Shown piece by piece: positions 50,401-57,490 of a DNA stretch of 64,000 nt. Under the pieces are notes generated by a model. The model was not told where the DNA came from, ran no database searches, and saw only the letters and a list, made by a program, of their open reading frames with translations. The position numbers and the translations under genes were made by a program. Where the stretch lies: assembly GCF_009649075.1 (NCBI RefSeq), contig NZ_CP045737.1, forward strand, positions 930,001 through 994,000, read 5' to 3'. Origin of the DNA: Aeromicrobium yanjiei (GTDB lineage: Bacteria; Actinomycetota; Actinomycetes; Propionibacteriales; Nocardioidaceae). The stretch's first letter is position 1. Every line of letters starts with the position of its first letter.

Positions 50401-50455
50401 CCCGCAGGCACGACTCGGGGAGGACGGCGCCTACGACGGCGTCGGCTGCCGGTGA
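41453..50455 (+). CDS. fas: Type I fatty acid synthase (single polypeptide)
   Basis: A 3,000-residue cytosolic multienzyme making long-chain acyl-CoA from acetyl- and malonyl-CoA. Domains in order: acyltransferase (GHSQG, about residue 150), FMN enoyl reductase (LLAGMTPTTVD at 416; EGGKAGGHHSWEE at 560; VCVGGGIGTPE), dehydratase including a MaoC-like hot dog (VTGDHNPIHT, about 1190), malonyl/palmitoyl transferase (GHSVGEYNA, about 1392), an Ala/Pro-rich linker (about 1690-1725), ACP (GASSRRNQLLVDLG, about 1760), ketoreductase (VVTGASRGSIAAG, about 2060) and ketosynthase (ACATTAVS with the Cys at about 2651; SKHDTSTG; GHSKGG). This is the mycobacterial FAS-I order, without a fused phosphopantetheinyl transferase. 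I start at the GTG at 41453, downstream of the operator, with AGGGA before it. Confidence 0.96.
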   Translation: MTTFDTALAATHTNERRGALVDRLVAGTPYAIGFGGQGSPWLEPLASLIRDFALEAELESLVAQAEERLSPVAAELARVGVAFSPLAWADVIAVGESAEDDDAPQLPDSAVLDAPGASVPGILLAQLAGIRALHRQGIDPQVVPPAAVIGHSQGHLATQSFAGVPDVELLAVARLMGAAAQLVGRRRGLLGQTMLSVSGVAPERVDEILAALPSSLRVVSRLRNGRRSVVLSGPAEGLRAVEAHFADVAAAEKAARDRKATGGTPFAPVLEPLPARLAFHHPDLSEAADLVSTWAAACGLDAERAHALTMRSIVDPVDWVGSLEQAMGAGVSWILDLGPGDLAARLSSRELSIRGAGVIATTTRRGHRELTAAGATPRLATPWSAYEPTVVTLPDGTLHAETRFTRLTGKSPILLAGMTPTTVDPQIVAAAANAGFWAELAGGGQVTEEIFAEHVAQLGELLTPGSTYQFNSLFLDPYLWKLQLGQKRLVQRARAAGSPIDGVVVTAGIPELEDAVALVEELREAAITHVVFKPGTVKQIRQVVAIAKAVAPTPVHIQIEGGKAGGHHSWEELDDLLLATYGDLRALDNVVVCVGGGIGTPEVAAAYLTGEWARRHGYPLMPIDGILVGTAAMATLEATTSPAVKQLLVETRGTDTWVGAGSAKGGMASGRSQLGADIHEIDNTASRTGRLLDEVAGDAAAVADRRDKIIEALDRTAKPYFGDVAIMTYAQWLQRYLELSGTPTWLDVTLRDRFAAMLQRAEARLHEADRGEIPTLFGDASALDDGAAALRTLLDAYPHAEGVTLHPADVLFFVDQCRTPGKPVNFVPVLDQDVRRWWRSDSLWQAHDARYAADEVCVIPGTVSVAGIDRVDEPVAELLRRFEDATIDGLLAAGRSPQRVTGRRREDDAGDVLSLVLAAPDLVWAGRTVRNPVHKLGADWVIVDAQRAEHPETGAALVQVDARTAELTVPMTRPLTLRITVDDSVLTGAAPQVTTDSAVEAMSALVAGAAGGDVPHVSAGRAAVTVDWDPDLVADHAGVTGGDVPVHPVPDVLVGLAWPSVFAVLGDATTDGVPVIEGMLDLVHLDHAIRLTGSLPTGPSRLGVSSVLDSVEDTDFGRVVAVDVTISSPAGEVATLRERFAIRGRTGAGQLVDPPRAGGALGDDVRDTPRKSRGSATLVAPSDLRAFAAVTGDHNPIHTSVAAARLAGLGAPIVHGMWISAAAQQVVSDRRITGWTTRFLAPLAPGAPVSVSADRVGLDAGAEVVDVTVRSGGDVVMSATARLEAPRTAYAFPGQGIQHPGMGMAAYQRSKAAREIWDRADAHTREALGFSILTVVRDNPTTLVTRGTTHKHPDGVLFLTQFTQVAMAVLGAAQMAELRESGAFVEGSILAGHSVGEYNALAAVSGVIPLEAVVEVVFQRGSVMHALVPRDAHGRSDYRLAAIRPSQIGLTDADVTDFVNGIAERTGEFLQIVNYNLRDSQYAIAGTVKGLEVLEAEVTRRRAEFGGKAAFILVPGIDVPFHSTVLHSGVPDFRDRLQELLPATIDPSILTGRYVPNLVPRPFTLDRAFLQEIADLVPSAPLDEVLADYDAWDSRPGELCRLVLIELLAWQFASPVRWIETQDLFFTPIEDGGLGVERFVEIGVGQSPTVANLASSTLKLPGRIGPAVEVLNFERDNAAVFATDEEQIVHEEEAPADSAPADTAAPAAAPAPAAATSSGPRPADLTFDAADATTLLIAWWTKMRLDQIGAADSIESLCDGASSRRNQLLVDLGGELGLGAIDGAADADLPTLSAQVKGLARGYKPFGPVLTEALGDHLKKVLGPTGRRQAAVAERVTDVWQLGPGWASHVLAELAMASREGSSVRGGEFGSLTQIASGADVDTAVDASVQAVAARHGVSVDLPSSGGGEATIDAAALGEFTAQITGPDGVLASSARLVLDQLGLTETPVAVEPDQADAVVLARVEAELGSDWAKLTAPAFDPMKAVLLDDRWASAREDLARIAVGETVDASFVGAGAVVAAQATWWSTHTDDTELADRFRQIAADAGARPSGRWADDLAVVTGASRGSIAAGITGQLLAGGATVVATTSGMGPDKLAFFKELYRTHAVHGAALWVVPANMASFADVDALSTWISSEQTQTRAGATTVLKPAMTPTLLFPFAAGRVAGDLTDAGSRTEVDMRILLWSVERLIGALSSHGQDHDIDAKLHVVLPGSPNRGMFGGDGGYGEAKSALDALVARWSAERTWGERVTLAHAIIGWVRGTGLMGANDPLVDAVEAAGVRTWTPDDMASALLETCEPAARASALTEPITVDLTGGLGGTKIDMKALAEGIEAPAAPAKDDAATITALAPSPAQLDRVEQLDWADVQARPEDLVVIVGAGELGPYGSARTRFEMEVFDQLSAAGVLELAWSTGLVSWDEQGGGWFDTATQDKVDEADLVERYEDAVREAVGIRRYVDEGTMVDNSAPLLTSVYLDKDLSFTVGTESEARALRDADPERTTIAATADGDWTVTRKAGTEIRVPRRMQLTRTVGGQIPTGFDPTVWGVPAEMVESIDRVALWNLICTVDAFLSSGFSPSELMRWVHPALVANTQGTGMGGMQSMQSLYLDTLLGESKANDILQEALPNVIAAHVVQSYVGSYGAMVHPVAACATTAVSVEEGVDKIRLGKAEFAVSGGFDDLSVEGIVGFADMSATADSAAMRAKGIEDRYFSRGNDRRYGGFVESQGGGTILLARGDVAARMGLPVLGVVAYAGSFADGVHTSIPAPGIGALAAGLGGRESALARGLATVGLTADDVAVLSKHDTSTGVNERNESELHERLAAAIGRSDGNPLFVISQKSLTGHSKGGAAAFQIIGLCQVLTGGVVPPNRSLDCVMDELAEHEHLVWLREPLATGQLKAGLVTSLGFGHVAGLLAIVHPQAFLATLPAADRDAYAERAQARAIEGRMRIVRAMYGGPSLYERPADRRLGSEGVRTREAGMLLDPQARLGEDGAYDGVGCR

Positions 50456-50844
50456 CGATCGTCGGTGTCGGGGTTGATCTGGTCCACGTTCCCTCATTCG
50501 CGGACCAGCTCGACACACCCGGCACCGGCTTCATCGCCGGCTTCCTCCCCGGGGAGCGGAGTGACGCGCGGAGTCATCCCTCCGACGCTGCGCGTCACTT
50601 CGCGGCCCGCTGGGCGGCCAAGGAGGCCGTCATCAAGGCCTGGTCCGCGTCGATGTTCGGCCAGGCGCCGGTCATGGACGAGCACGTCCATCACCTGATC
50701 GAGCTGGTCTCGGACGCCTGGGGGCGCCCGCGGATCCGCCTGCACGGCGAGGTCGCCAAGCACCTGGCGGGCCATGAGCTCGAGGTCTCCCTCAGCCACG
50801 ACGGGGACTACGCGATCGCGTACGTCGTGCTCTCGCGGCCCTAG
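50452..50844 (+). CDS. acpS: Holo-[acyl-carrier-protein] synthase
   Basis: A 130-residue phosphopantetheinyl transferase that activates the FAS-I ACP domain with CoA. The metal motif is VGVGVDLVHVP (Asp8), and FAARWAAKEAVIKAW contains the second acidic residue (KEA). VSLSHDGDYAIAYVVL is the C-terminal strand. It starts on GTG overlapping the fas stop (GTGA), as in the fas-acpS pair of mycobacteria. It converges on the ROK gene, sharing CTAG between the two stops. Confidence 0.95.
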   Translation: MTIVGVGVDLVHVPSFADQLDTPGTGFIAGFLPGERSDARSHPSDAARHFAARWAAKEAVIKAWSASMFGQAPVMDEHVHHLIELVSDAWGRPRIRLHGEVAKHLAGHELEVSLSHDGDYAIAYVVLSRP

Positions 50845-52037
50845 ACCAGGACCGGGACCGCGAGGGGCGACCGGGCGATCGCCAGGGCCACCGCGCCCAG
50901 CACCTCGGCGCGTGAGCCGAGCTCGCCGGCGATGACGGGGACGAGCGACTCGTCGGAGGGTGGCACCCCGCGCTGCAACGTCTCGACGATCCCGCCCATG
51001 AGCGGGGCCCCTGCCGCCGCGGTGCGTCCGCCGATCACGACCAGGTCCGGGTCGAGCATCGTGCAGACCCCCGCCAGCGCGGTCCCGACCGCGCGGCCCG
51101 CGTCGGCGACGATGCGCACCGCTCCCGGGTCGCCGGCCCGGCAGGCCTCCAGCACGTCGTCGAGGTCGGGGGTGCGGCCGTCGGCGCGGGTCGGGAGCGC
51201 TGCGGCGAGCGCGTCAGCCCCGGCCACGGTCTCGAGGCAGCCCCGGTTGCCGCAGCGGCAGACCCGTCCGCCCGGCGCGACCACGACGTGGCCGAACTCG
51301 CCGGCCACCCCCTTGGCCCCGTGATAGGGCCGGCCGTCCAGGAACAGGCCCGCGCCGACGCCCTCGGCGAGCATCACGTAGACGAGGTTGCGCGTGGTCC
51401 GCGCGGCGCCGAAGAAGCGCTCGGCGGTCGCGCCGAGGTTGGCGTCGTTGCCCACCTGCACGGGCACGCCGAGCCGCTCGCCCAGCGCCGCGGCCACGTC
51501 GATGTCGTGCCAGGTCGTGAGGAGGGCCGGGCCGTGGCGTGGTCGCGTCGGCACGGGCGAGGACACCGCGACACCTGCGCCCAGGAGCCGCTCGCGGGCG
51601 AGGCCGGCCTCCGCGAGCAGCTCGTTCGTGGTCTCCTCGACGTAGGTGAGTGCCGCGTCGGCGTGGTGGTCGACGTCGAGGTCCACCAGCACCTCCGCCA
51701 GCACGGACCCGGCGAGATCGGCCAGGGCGAGCCGGATGCCGTCGTGACGCAGGTGGATGCCCAGCACGGCCCCGCCGCTCGGCTCCAGCGTCAGGCGCGT
51801 GGGGGGACGGCCGGTCTGGTGGGGCGAGGGCCCGCCGACCCGGTCGGTGCCCTCGGCGAGCAGCCCGTCGGCGAGCAGCTCGTTGACCAGGCTGCTGACG
51901 GTCGTGCGGGAGAGGCCGGTGGCCCGGACGATGTCGACCCTGCTCGTGGCGCCGCCGGCCTGGACCGCGTGGAGGACGAGCCCGCGGTTGCGCCGACGCA
52001 GCGTTTCGAGGGAGCCGGGGGCGTTCACGCGCCTCAT
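50841..52037 (-). CDS. ROK-family transcriptional repressor
   Basis: A 398-residue NagC/XylR-type regulator. The N-terminal HTH (residues 22-70: GGATSRVDIVRATGLSRTTV in part) is followed by the ROK domain: VLGIHLRHDGIRLALADLAG, GVAVSSPVP, VQVGNDANLGA, GEFGHVVVAPGG and the zinc-binding CRCGNRGCLET. It most probably senses a sugar released by the divergent GH3 enzyme. Two dyads lie in the intergenic region (52041-52065 and 52086-52106). Confidence 0.9.
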   Translation of the reverse strand: MRRVNAPGSLETLRRRNRGLVLHAVQAGGATSRVDIVRATGLSRTTVSSLVNELLADGLLAEGTDRVGGPSPHQTGRPPTRLTLEPSGGAVLGIHLRHDGIRLALADLAGSVLAEVLVDLDVDHHADAALTYVEETTNELLAEAGLARERLLGAGVAVSSPVPTRPRHGPALLTTWHDIDVAAALGERLGVPVQVGNDANLGATAERFFGAARTTRNLVYVMLAEGVGAGLFLDGRPYHGAKGVAGEFGHVVVAPGGRVCRCGNRGCLETVAGADALAAALPTRADGRTPDLDDVLEACRAGDPGAVRIVADAGRAVGTALAGVCTMLDPDLVVIGGRTAAAGAPLMGGIVETLQRGVPPSDESLVPVIAGELGSRAEVLGAVALAIARSPLAVPVLV

Positions 52038-52040
52038 GCT

Positions 52041-52121
52041 ACTTCGGTCGGAGCGCGGCCGAAGTATTTCCTTGTTACCCGTGAGTTAATCCTTGACGCG
52101 GATTAAGTCACGACCTAGGTT
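52041..52121 (+). promoter_or_regulatory. GH3 promoter with two dyads
   Basis: TTGACG (52093-52098) and TAGGTT (52116-52121) are 17 bases apart, a good promoter for the GH3 gene. TTAATCC-N7-GGATTAA (52086-52106) overlaps the -35 box, and ACTTCGG-N11-CCGAAGT (52041-52065) lies just upstream, directly before the ROK gene start at 52037. The first is the likely repressor site for the glycosidase, the second for autoregulation. Confidence 0.65.
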
Positions 52122-52188
52122 CGGGAGCACGCCGCGGGGGCGTGGCCATCAGGGTCATGTCACGGCGTCATCGAGGGGAACCACCAGC

Positions 52189-54930
52189 ATGAGACGAAAG
52201 GTCCTTGCCACCGCAGTGGTGGCCGCACTGACGGGGACGGCGGCGTTCCAGGCCGTCACCACGACAGCGTCGACGGCATCGAGCTCGCACGGAACGAGCG
52301 ATCCCGTCTACCTGAACACCCGCTACTCACCGGAGGAGCGGGCCGCCGACCTCGTGTCGCGGATGACGCTCGCCGAGAAGGCCAGCCAGATGAACAGCAG
52401 CCGCGCCGCGGCGATCCCACGCCTGGGCGTCGCAGCGTACGGCTGGTGGAACGAGGCCGCGCACGGCGTCGCGCGCGAGCAGACGACCGACAACAGCAAC
52501 CCGCCGATCCTGACCAACACGACGTCGTACCCGGTGTCGCTGTCGCTGGGATCGACCTGGAACCCCGAGCTGATGTACGACGAGGCGAGCCTGATCGGCG
52601 ACGAGGCCCGCGACGTCGTGCAGGACAACCAGCGCGATCTCGACTTCTGGTCGCCGACGGTCAACCTCGGACGCGACCCCCGCTGGGGCCGCAACGACGA
52701 GACCTACAGCGAGGATCCCTACCTGACCACCGCGATCGCGTCGAAGTTCGTGAACGGCATGGAGGGCAAGGACGAGAACGGCAGGCTGCTGCGTGAGGGC
52801 AGGGGCTATCTCAAGACCCTGACGACGCTCAAGCACTTCGCGGCCAACAACAGCGAGTTCAACCGCCGCAACGGCTCGTCCGACATGGACGACCGCACGC
52901 TGCGCGAGTACTACACCGCGCAGTTCCGCAGCATCGTGCAGAAGTCGCAGCCGGGCTCGATCATGAGCTCGTACAACCGCGTCAACGGGACCCCGGCCGC
53001 CGCCGACGTCTACCTGATCGACACGCTGGCCCGCAAGACCTTCGGGTTCAAGGGCTACTTCACGTCCGACTGCGACGCGATCTACGAGATCCAGGCCGGC
53101 CACAAGTGGCAGCCGCCGGGATATCCCCGCCCGCTGAACCAGGTCGAGCGCCACGCGTTCGCCAACAGCGCCGGCGAGGACCTGGACTGCAACCAGGGCT
53201 ACCACGACCAGTACAACTACGCGAACACCGTGCCGACCGCGGTCGCGCAGGGCATCACGACGCAGACAGGTCTCTACACCGAGAACGACGTCGACGTCTC
53301 GGTCGTCCGGCTGTTCACCGCCCGCATGCGGCTCGGCGAGTTCGACGACGAGTCGAAGGTCCCGTGGGTCCGTGAGGCCCGCAAGCGCCTCGCGCCCGGC
53401 ACGTGGACCAACAGCGACGCCAACAACGCCGTCACGCAGACGCCCGAGCGGCTCGCGATGGCCCGCAAGGCTGCGGACCAGAGCCTCGTGCTGCTCAAGA
53501 ACGACGCCGTGAAGGCCTCGGGCAAGCGTGCCGCCACGCTGCTGCCGCTGCAGGTGCCCCGTCGTGGCTCCTACAAGGTCGCCGTGGTCGGACCGTACGC
53601 CAACCCGGAGTCGATGTACCTCGGTGGCTACAGCAGCATCCAGGGCGCAGCCGGCAAGGCCAACCAGGTCAACGGCTTCCAGGGCATCTCGAAGGCCGTC
53701 AAGGCCATCGACCCGCAGGCCACGGTCGACTACCTGCCGGGACTCTCGGCCGACCACAACACGGTCATCGCGGCCGACGTCGCCAAGACCAAGGGCTACG
53801 ACGCCGTCGTGGTCTACGCCGGCACCGACAACAAGACCGCGGACGAGGACACCGACCGCAAGTCGCTCGCGCTTCCCGGGGCGCAGGCACAGCTGATCGA
53901 GCAGGTCGCCGACGCCAACCCGCGCACGGTCGCCTACCTCGAGACGATGGGTCAGGTCGACGTCGAGTCGTTCAAGGCCAAGGTGCCCGCGATCCTGTGG
54001 AGCTCCTACAACGGTCAGCGCAAGGGCGAGGGCCTCGCGGACGTGCTGCTCGGTCGCCACAACCCGAGCGGCCACCTGCCGTTCACGTGGTACCGGTCGG
54101 TCGACCAGCTGCCCGACATCGCCGACTACGGCATCCGCCCGACCGCGACGACCCAGGGTCGTACGTACCAGTACTTCACCGGACCGGTGTCGTACGCGTT
54201 CGGTCATGGCCTCGGCTACTCGTCGTTCCGCTACTCCCAGGTGCGCGTCGACCGCTCGTCGGTGGACGCCAACGGCCGGGTGACGGTCACGGCGAGGGCG
54301 ACCAACACGGGCCGGGCGACCGGCACGGACGTCGTGCAGCTCTACGCGGCGACGCCCGACGCCAGCCCCGCCCTCGAGCGGCCGATCAAGCGACTGGCCG
54401 GCTTCGAGCGGGTGACCCTCAAGCCGGGTCGCAGCACCACGGTCCGCATGCAGGTCAAGATCGCCGATCTCGCGTTCTACGACGAGGCGCGCAAGCGCTA
54501 CGCCGTCGACCAGGGCCGGTACGAGCTGCAGCTGGCGTCGTCGGCCCGGAACGTCCTGGGTCGCGCGACGACGAGGGTGCGGGGCTCGCTCGACGCGGTC
54601 CCGTCCGTCGTCACCGCGAACCCGCACACCGCGGCGGACGCGGCGCGGGACGTCCCGCAGCGGGTGTTCTTCGCCAAGGGCGACGTGATCGACCCGCAGG
54701 TGACCGTGACCCTGAGCGACGACCGGATCTTCGGCCACGTCACGAAGGGCAGGAGTGTCGACCTCCCGGCCGGCATGACGGTGACCTACCGGAGCAACCG
54801 GCCCCAGGTCGTCGACGTCTCCCGCCGAGGGGTCGTCAAGGCCACGGGCAAGGGCGTCGCGACCGTGACCGCGAAGGTCCGGTACCACGGCAGGACCGCG
54901 ACCGGCACGTTCGTGGTCCACGTCGGCTAG
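52189..54930 (+). CDS. Secreted glycoside hydrolase family 3 (beta-glucosidase/xylosidase-like)
   Basis: A 913-residue exported enzyme with signal peptide MRRKVLATAVVAALTGTAAF. GH3 (alpha/beta)8 domain: YGWWNEAAHGVA, FWSPTVNLGRDPRWGRNDETY (in part), LKHFAANNSEFNR, and the nucleophile Asp in GYFTSDCDAIYEI. The second GH3 domain includes VVGPYANPES and WSSYNGQRKGEGLADVL; the fibronectin-III-like domain begins near YAFGHGLGYSSFRYS. A bacterial Ig-like (BIG2) domain at the C-terminus ends the protein (TVTYRSNRPQVVDVS, then GVATVTAKV). YGWWNEAAHG resembles the xylosidase branch. Divergent from the ROK regulator. Confidence 0.92.
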   Translation: MRRKVLATAVVAALTGTAAFQAVTTTASTASSSHGTSDPVYLNTRYSPEERAADLVSRMTLAEKASQMNSSRAAAIPRLGVAAYGWWNEAAHGVAREQTTDNSNPPILTNTTSYPVSLSLGSTWNPELMYDEASLIGDEARDVVQDNQRDLDFWSPTVNLGRDPRWGRNDETYSEDPYLTTAIASKFVNGMEGKDENGRLLREGRGYLKTLTTLKHFAANNSEFNRRNGSSDMDDRTLREYYTAQFRSIVQKSQPGSIMSSYNRVNGTPAAADVYLIDTLARKTFGFKGYFTSDCDAIYEIQAGHKWQPPGYPRPLNQVERHAFANSAGEDLDCNQGYHDQYNYANTVPTAVAQGITTQTGLYTENDVDVSVVRLFTARMRLGEFDDESKVPWVREARKRLAPGTWTNSDANNAVTQTPERLAMARKAADQSLVLLKNDAVKASGKRAATLLPLQVPRRGSYKVAVVGPYANPESMYLGGYSSIQGAAGKANQVNGFQGISKAVKAIDPQATVDYLPGLSADHNTVIAADVAKTKGYDAVVVYAGTDNKTADEDTDRKSLALPGAQAQLIEQVADANPRTVAYLETMGQVDVESFKAKVPAILWSSYNGQRKGEGLADVLLGRHNPSGHLPFTWYRSVDQLPDIADYGIRPTATTQGRTYQYFTGPVSYAFGHGLGYSSFRYSQVRVDRSSVDANGRVTVTARATNTGRATGTDVVQLYAATPDASPALERPIKRLAGFERVTLKPGRSTTVRMQVKIADLAFYDEARKRYAVDQGRYELQLASSARNVLGRATTRVRGSLDAVPSVVTANPHTAADAARDVPQRVFFAKGDVIDPQVTVTLSDDRIFGHVTKGRSVDLPAGMTVTYRSNRPQVVDVSRRGVVKATGKGVATVTAKVRYHGRTATGTFVVHVG

Positions 54931-54947
54931 CCCGACGCACGGCAGGA

Positions 54948-54975
54948 CGGCCCGTCCCCCTCGGGGGGCGGGCCG
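54948..54975 (+). terminator. Strong hairpin after the GH3 gene
   Basis: CGGCCCGTCCCCC (54948-54960) and GGGGGGCGGGCCG (54963-54975) pair over 13 positions with one G-U and a minimal loop. It lies between convergent stops (GH3 at 54930 and TetR at 54985) and can serve both. Confidence 0.75.
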
Positions 54976-54984
54976 CTCTGCGTG

Positions 54985-55602
54985 TCAGGTGTGCTCGGCG
55001 CTCAGCAGGTACGCCGCGAGGAGCCGCTTCAGCTCGATGATCGACTCGCTGTGCTCCTGGCCGTCACGGATCGAGAAGTTCAGCATCGAGTAGACGACGT
55101 GCACGAGCACCTCGGCCATGATCGTGCGTCGTTCGCGGGGGGTGCTGGGCGTCAGGGGGGCCAGCGCACGGGCGACCTCGGCGGCCAGCTCGCGCTCGGT
55201 GACGGCCGCGGTGGCCCGGGTCGCCGGGGTCGACTGCACCGCGAGCCACACGGCCCGCCGGGACGGGTCGTTGACCCACAGCGCGGCCATGTGGTCGATG
55301 AACCGGTCGAGGAACTTGAGCCAGTCCAGCGACGGGATGGCCTCGGCGAAGCTCTGCAGCTCGTGGCGCACCGCGACGGCGTCGACGCGGTCGAGCTCGC
55401 ACACGATGACGTACTTGTTCTGGAAGAACTGGTAGAGCGTCCCGATGGGCAGGCCGGCGCGGCTCGCGACCTCCTCGCACGTGAACGACTCGAAACCCAC
55501 CTCGAGCAGCAGCTCACGCGCCACCAGCAGCAGGTGGTCGAACTTCTTGTGGCTGCGCTCCTGGGTCGGGCGGCGCCGGGGTTCGAGGATCTCGGCCGTC
55601 AC
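54985..55602 (-). CDS. TetR-family regulator, last gene of an SDR-phosphotransferase operon
   Basis: A 205-residue TetR protein. The HTH is RSHKKFDHLLLVARELLLEV followed by FTCEEVASRAGLPIGTLYQFF (residues about 16-55, given in parts). A helical regulatory domain follows. I prefer the GTG at 55602, which has GGGTGG upstream; another GTG at 55611 is possible. It lies ten bases after the phosphotransferase gene, so it is co-transcribed with that operon and could autoregulate it through the operator at 57420-57435, competing with the TetR at 37475 as its reader. Confidence 0.86.
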   Translation of the reverse strand: MTAEILEPRRRPTQERSHKKFDHLLLVARELLLEVGFESFTCEEVASRAGLPIGTLYQFFQNKYVIVCELDRVDAVAVRHELQSFAEAIPSLDWLKFLDRFIDHMAALWVNDPSRRAVWLAVQSTPATRATAAVTERELAAEVARALAPLTPSTPRERRTIMAEVLVHVVYSMLNFSIRDGQEHSESIIELKRLLAAYLLSAEHT

Positions 55603-55612
55603 GGGCGCCACC

Positions 55613-56635
55613 CTAGCGTGAAGCGGCCCGTCCCGCGTCGATCAAGGGGGCGATCATGTCGCCGATGCCGTCGAAGCCGGTGCCGACGGTCTGTCCCTGC
55701 GAGTGGCGAAAGTGGATGCCCTCCAGGATGACTGCGAGCTTGAAGAACGCCAGCGACAGGTGGAATCCGATGTCGCCGACGTCGCGTCCCGACCCCGCGG
55801 CGTAGCGCTCGACGACCTCGTCGTGACCGAGGTAGCCCGGCGCCCGCGGCGCGTCCGTCACGACGGCGCCGCCCTCGACGGGGGCCACCTCGCCGAGCTG
55901 CTGGTAGGCCAGCAGCAGCGCGACGTCGCTGAGCGGGTCACCGAGGGTGCTCATCTCCCAGTCCAGCACCGCGGTGACCTGGTCCGCGTCGTCGACCAGG
56001 AGGTTGTCGAGCCGGAAGTCGCCGTGGACGATCGTGCCGTCCCCGGACTCCGGGACGTTCGCGTCGAGGTACGCGACGAGCTCGTCCATGCCGGGCAGCT
56101 CGCGGCTGGTCGACGCGGCGAGCTGCTTCTTCCAGCGCGACACCTGGCGACCGACGTAGCCGTCGGGGCGGCCGAACTCGGCCAGCCCGACCTCGCGGTG
56201 GTCGACCGCGTGGAGCGCCACGAGCGTGTCGACCATGCGGCCGGTGATCTCGCGGGTGCGCTGCTCGCCGAGCTCCTCGAGCTGCGACGCGCGGGCGTAC
56301 GGCGTGCCGCTCACCCGCTCCATGACGTAGAACGGGGCGCCGAGGACCTCGGTGTCCTCGCACAGGGCGATCATGCGCGGCACCGGGACGTCGGTGGGCG
56401 CGAGCGCCGCCATGACGCGGTGCTCGCGGGCCATGTCGTGCGCGGTGGCGAGGACGTGCCCCAAGGGGGGACGCCGGACGACGTAGTCGTGCACGCCGTC
56501 GGTGACGAAGTACGTCAAGTTGGACTTGCCGCCCGTGACGAGAGTCGCCTCGAACGGTCCGGCCACGGCGTCCGGGGACTGCCGGGCGAGCCATGCCGCC
56601 ACGGCCGCGCTGTCCAGCCCCTTGGGGTCACTCAT
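55613..56635 (-). CDS. APH-fold phosphotransferase of the ACAD10/FadE36-associated type
   Basis: A 340-residue protein kinase-like fold protein. VTGGKSNLTYFVTDG and YVVRRPPLGHVLATAHDM are the N-lobe blocks; IVHGDFRLDNLLVDD supplies the catalytic Asp/Asn and LDWEMSTLGDPLSDVALLLAYQ (in part) the DxD-like metal site. This branch (as in ACAD10/11 N-terminal domains) phosphorylates hydroxyacyl-CoA for beta-oxidation of 4-hydroxy acids. It lies between an SDR gene and a TetR gene, all on one strand with gaps of 4 and about 10 bases. Confidence 0.88.
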   Translation of the reverse strand: MSDPKGLDSAAVAAWLARQSPDAVAGPFEATLVTGGKSNLTYFVTDGVHDYVVRRPPLGHVLATAHDMAREHRVMAALAPTDVPVPRMIALCEDTEVLGAPFYVMERVSGTPYARASQLEELGEQRTREITGRMVDTLVALHAVDHREVGLAEFGRPDGYVGRQVSRWKKQLAASTSRELPGMDELVAYLDANVPESGDGTIVHGDFRLDNLLVDDADQVTAVLDWEMSTLGDPLSDVALLLAYQQLGEVAPVEGGAVVTDAPRAPGYLGHDEVVERYAAGSGRDVGDIGFHLSLAFFKLAVILEGIHFRHSQGQTVGTGFDGIGDMIAPLIDAGRAASR

Positions 56636-56639
56636 GTCG

Positions 56640-57395
56640 TCAGTCCTTCGGTCCGCCGGCCACGTAGATGACCTGTCCCGAGACGAAGCCGGCCCCCTCG
56701 CTGACGAGGAACGACGCGGTGTGGGCGATGTCCTCGGGCTGTCCGACGCGCTGCACCGGGATCTGCTCGGCGCTGTACTTGATGAAGTCGTCGAACGGCA
56801 CCTTCATGCGCTCGGCCGTCGCGGCGGTCATGTCGGTCTGGATGAAGCCCGGCGCGATCGCGTTGGCGGTGATGCCGAACTTGCCGAGCTCGATCGCGAG
56901 CGTCTTGGTGAAGCCCTGCAGTCCGGCCTTGGCCGCGGAGTAGTTCGCCTGGCCGCGGTTGCCGAGCGCCGACGTGGACGACAGGTTGACGATGCGGCCG
57001 TAGCCCGCCTCGGTCATGTGTCGCTGCGCGTACTTGGACATCAGGAACGAGCCCCGCAGGTGGACCCCCATGACCAGGTCCCAGTCCTCGACCGACATCT
57101 TGAACAGCAGGTTGTCGCGCAGGATGCCCGCGTTGTTGACCAGGACGGTCGGGGCGCCGAGGCCCTCGACGATCGTGTCGAAGGCGGCGGCGACCTGCTC
57201 CTCGTTGCTCACGTCGGCGCCCACGGCGAGGGCCTTGCCACCCGCGGCGGTGATCGCGTCGACGGTCGTGGCGCACGCGGAGGCGTCGAGGTCGACCACG
57301 GCGACCTGGAATCCGTCGGCGGCGAGACGCTGGGCGACGGCGGCGCCGATGCCTCGTGCGGCGCCGGTCACGATCGCGGTACGGGTTTCACTCAC
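56640..57395 (-). CDS. FabG-like 3-oxoacyl-(ACP/CoA) reductase (SDR)
   Basis: A 251-residue SDR. Cofactor motif AIVTGAARGIGAAVAQRL; NNAGI at about 84-88; catalytic Ser in LSSTSALGNRGQANYSAAKAG with Tyr-x-x-x-Lys in the same stretch (quoted in parts: NLSSTSA, NYSAAK). IAPGFIQTDMT and YVAGGPKD complete the fold. I start at the GTG at 57395 because GGAGGAG lies immediately before it; the longer in-frame TTG reads through that Shine-Dalgarno sequence. First gene of a three-gene operon. Confidence 0.9.
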   Translation of the reverse strand: MSETRTAIVTGAARGIGAAVAQRLAADGFQVAVVDLDASACATTVDAITAAGGKALAVGADVSNEEQVAAAFDTIVEGLGAPTVLVNNAGILRDNLLFKMSVEDWDLVMGVHLRGSFLMSKYAQRHMTEAGYGRIVNLSSTSALGNRGQANYSAAKAGLQGFTKTLAIELGKFGITANAIAPGFIQTDMTAATAERMKVPFDDFIKYSAEQIPVQRVGQPEDIAHTASFLVSEGAGFVSGQVIYVAGGPKD

Positions 57396-57419
57396 GGTGT
57401 TCTCCTCCAAGGGGACGGT

Positions 57420-57435
57420 CTAAGCGCTTGCTTAG
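57420..57435. promoter_or_regulatory. TetR-type operator (CTAAGC-N4-GCTTAG), copy 2
   Basis: CTAAGCGCTTGCTTAG is the exact reverse complement of the site at 38107-38122. It lies 25 bases before the SDR start, where it would control the SDR-phosphotransferase-TetR operon. Confidence 0.7.
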
Positions 57436-57490
57436 TGGCACGGTATCGCAGGTCACCCCGCCTGCGCGAGGGATTGCGCCCCGCCTCCAG

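Noticed and set aside
54985..55602. This TetR as the regulator of the fas/acc operators
   Set aside because: It is near the carboxylase gene, but no TGAGG-N4-CCTCA site precedes its own operon, which instead has the CTAAGC-type palindrome. Not excluded, only unsupported.
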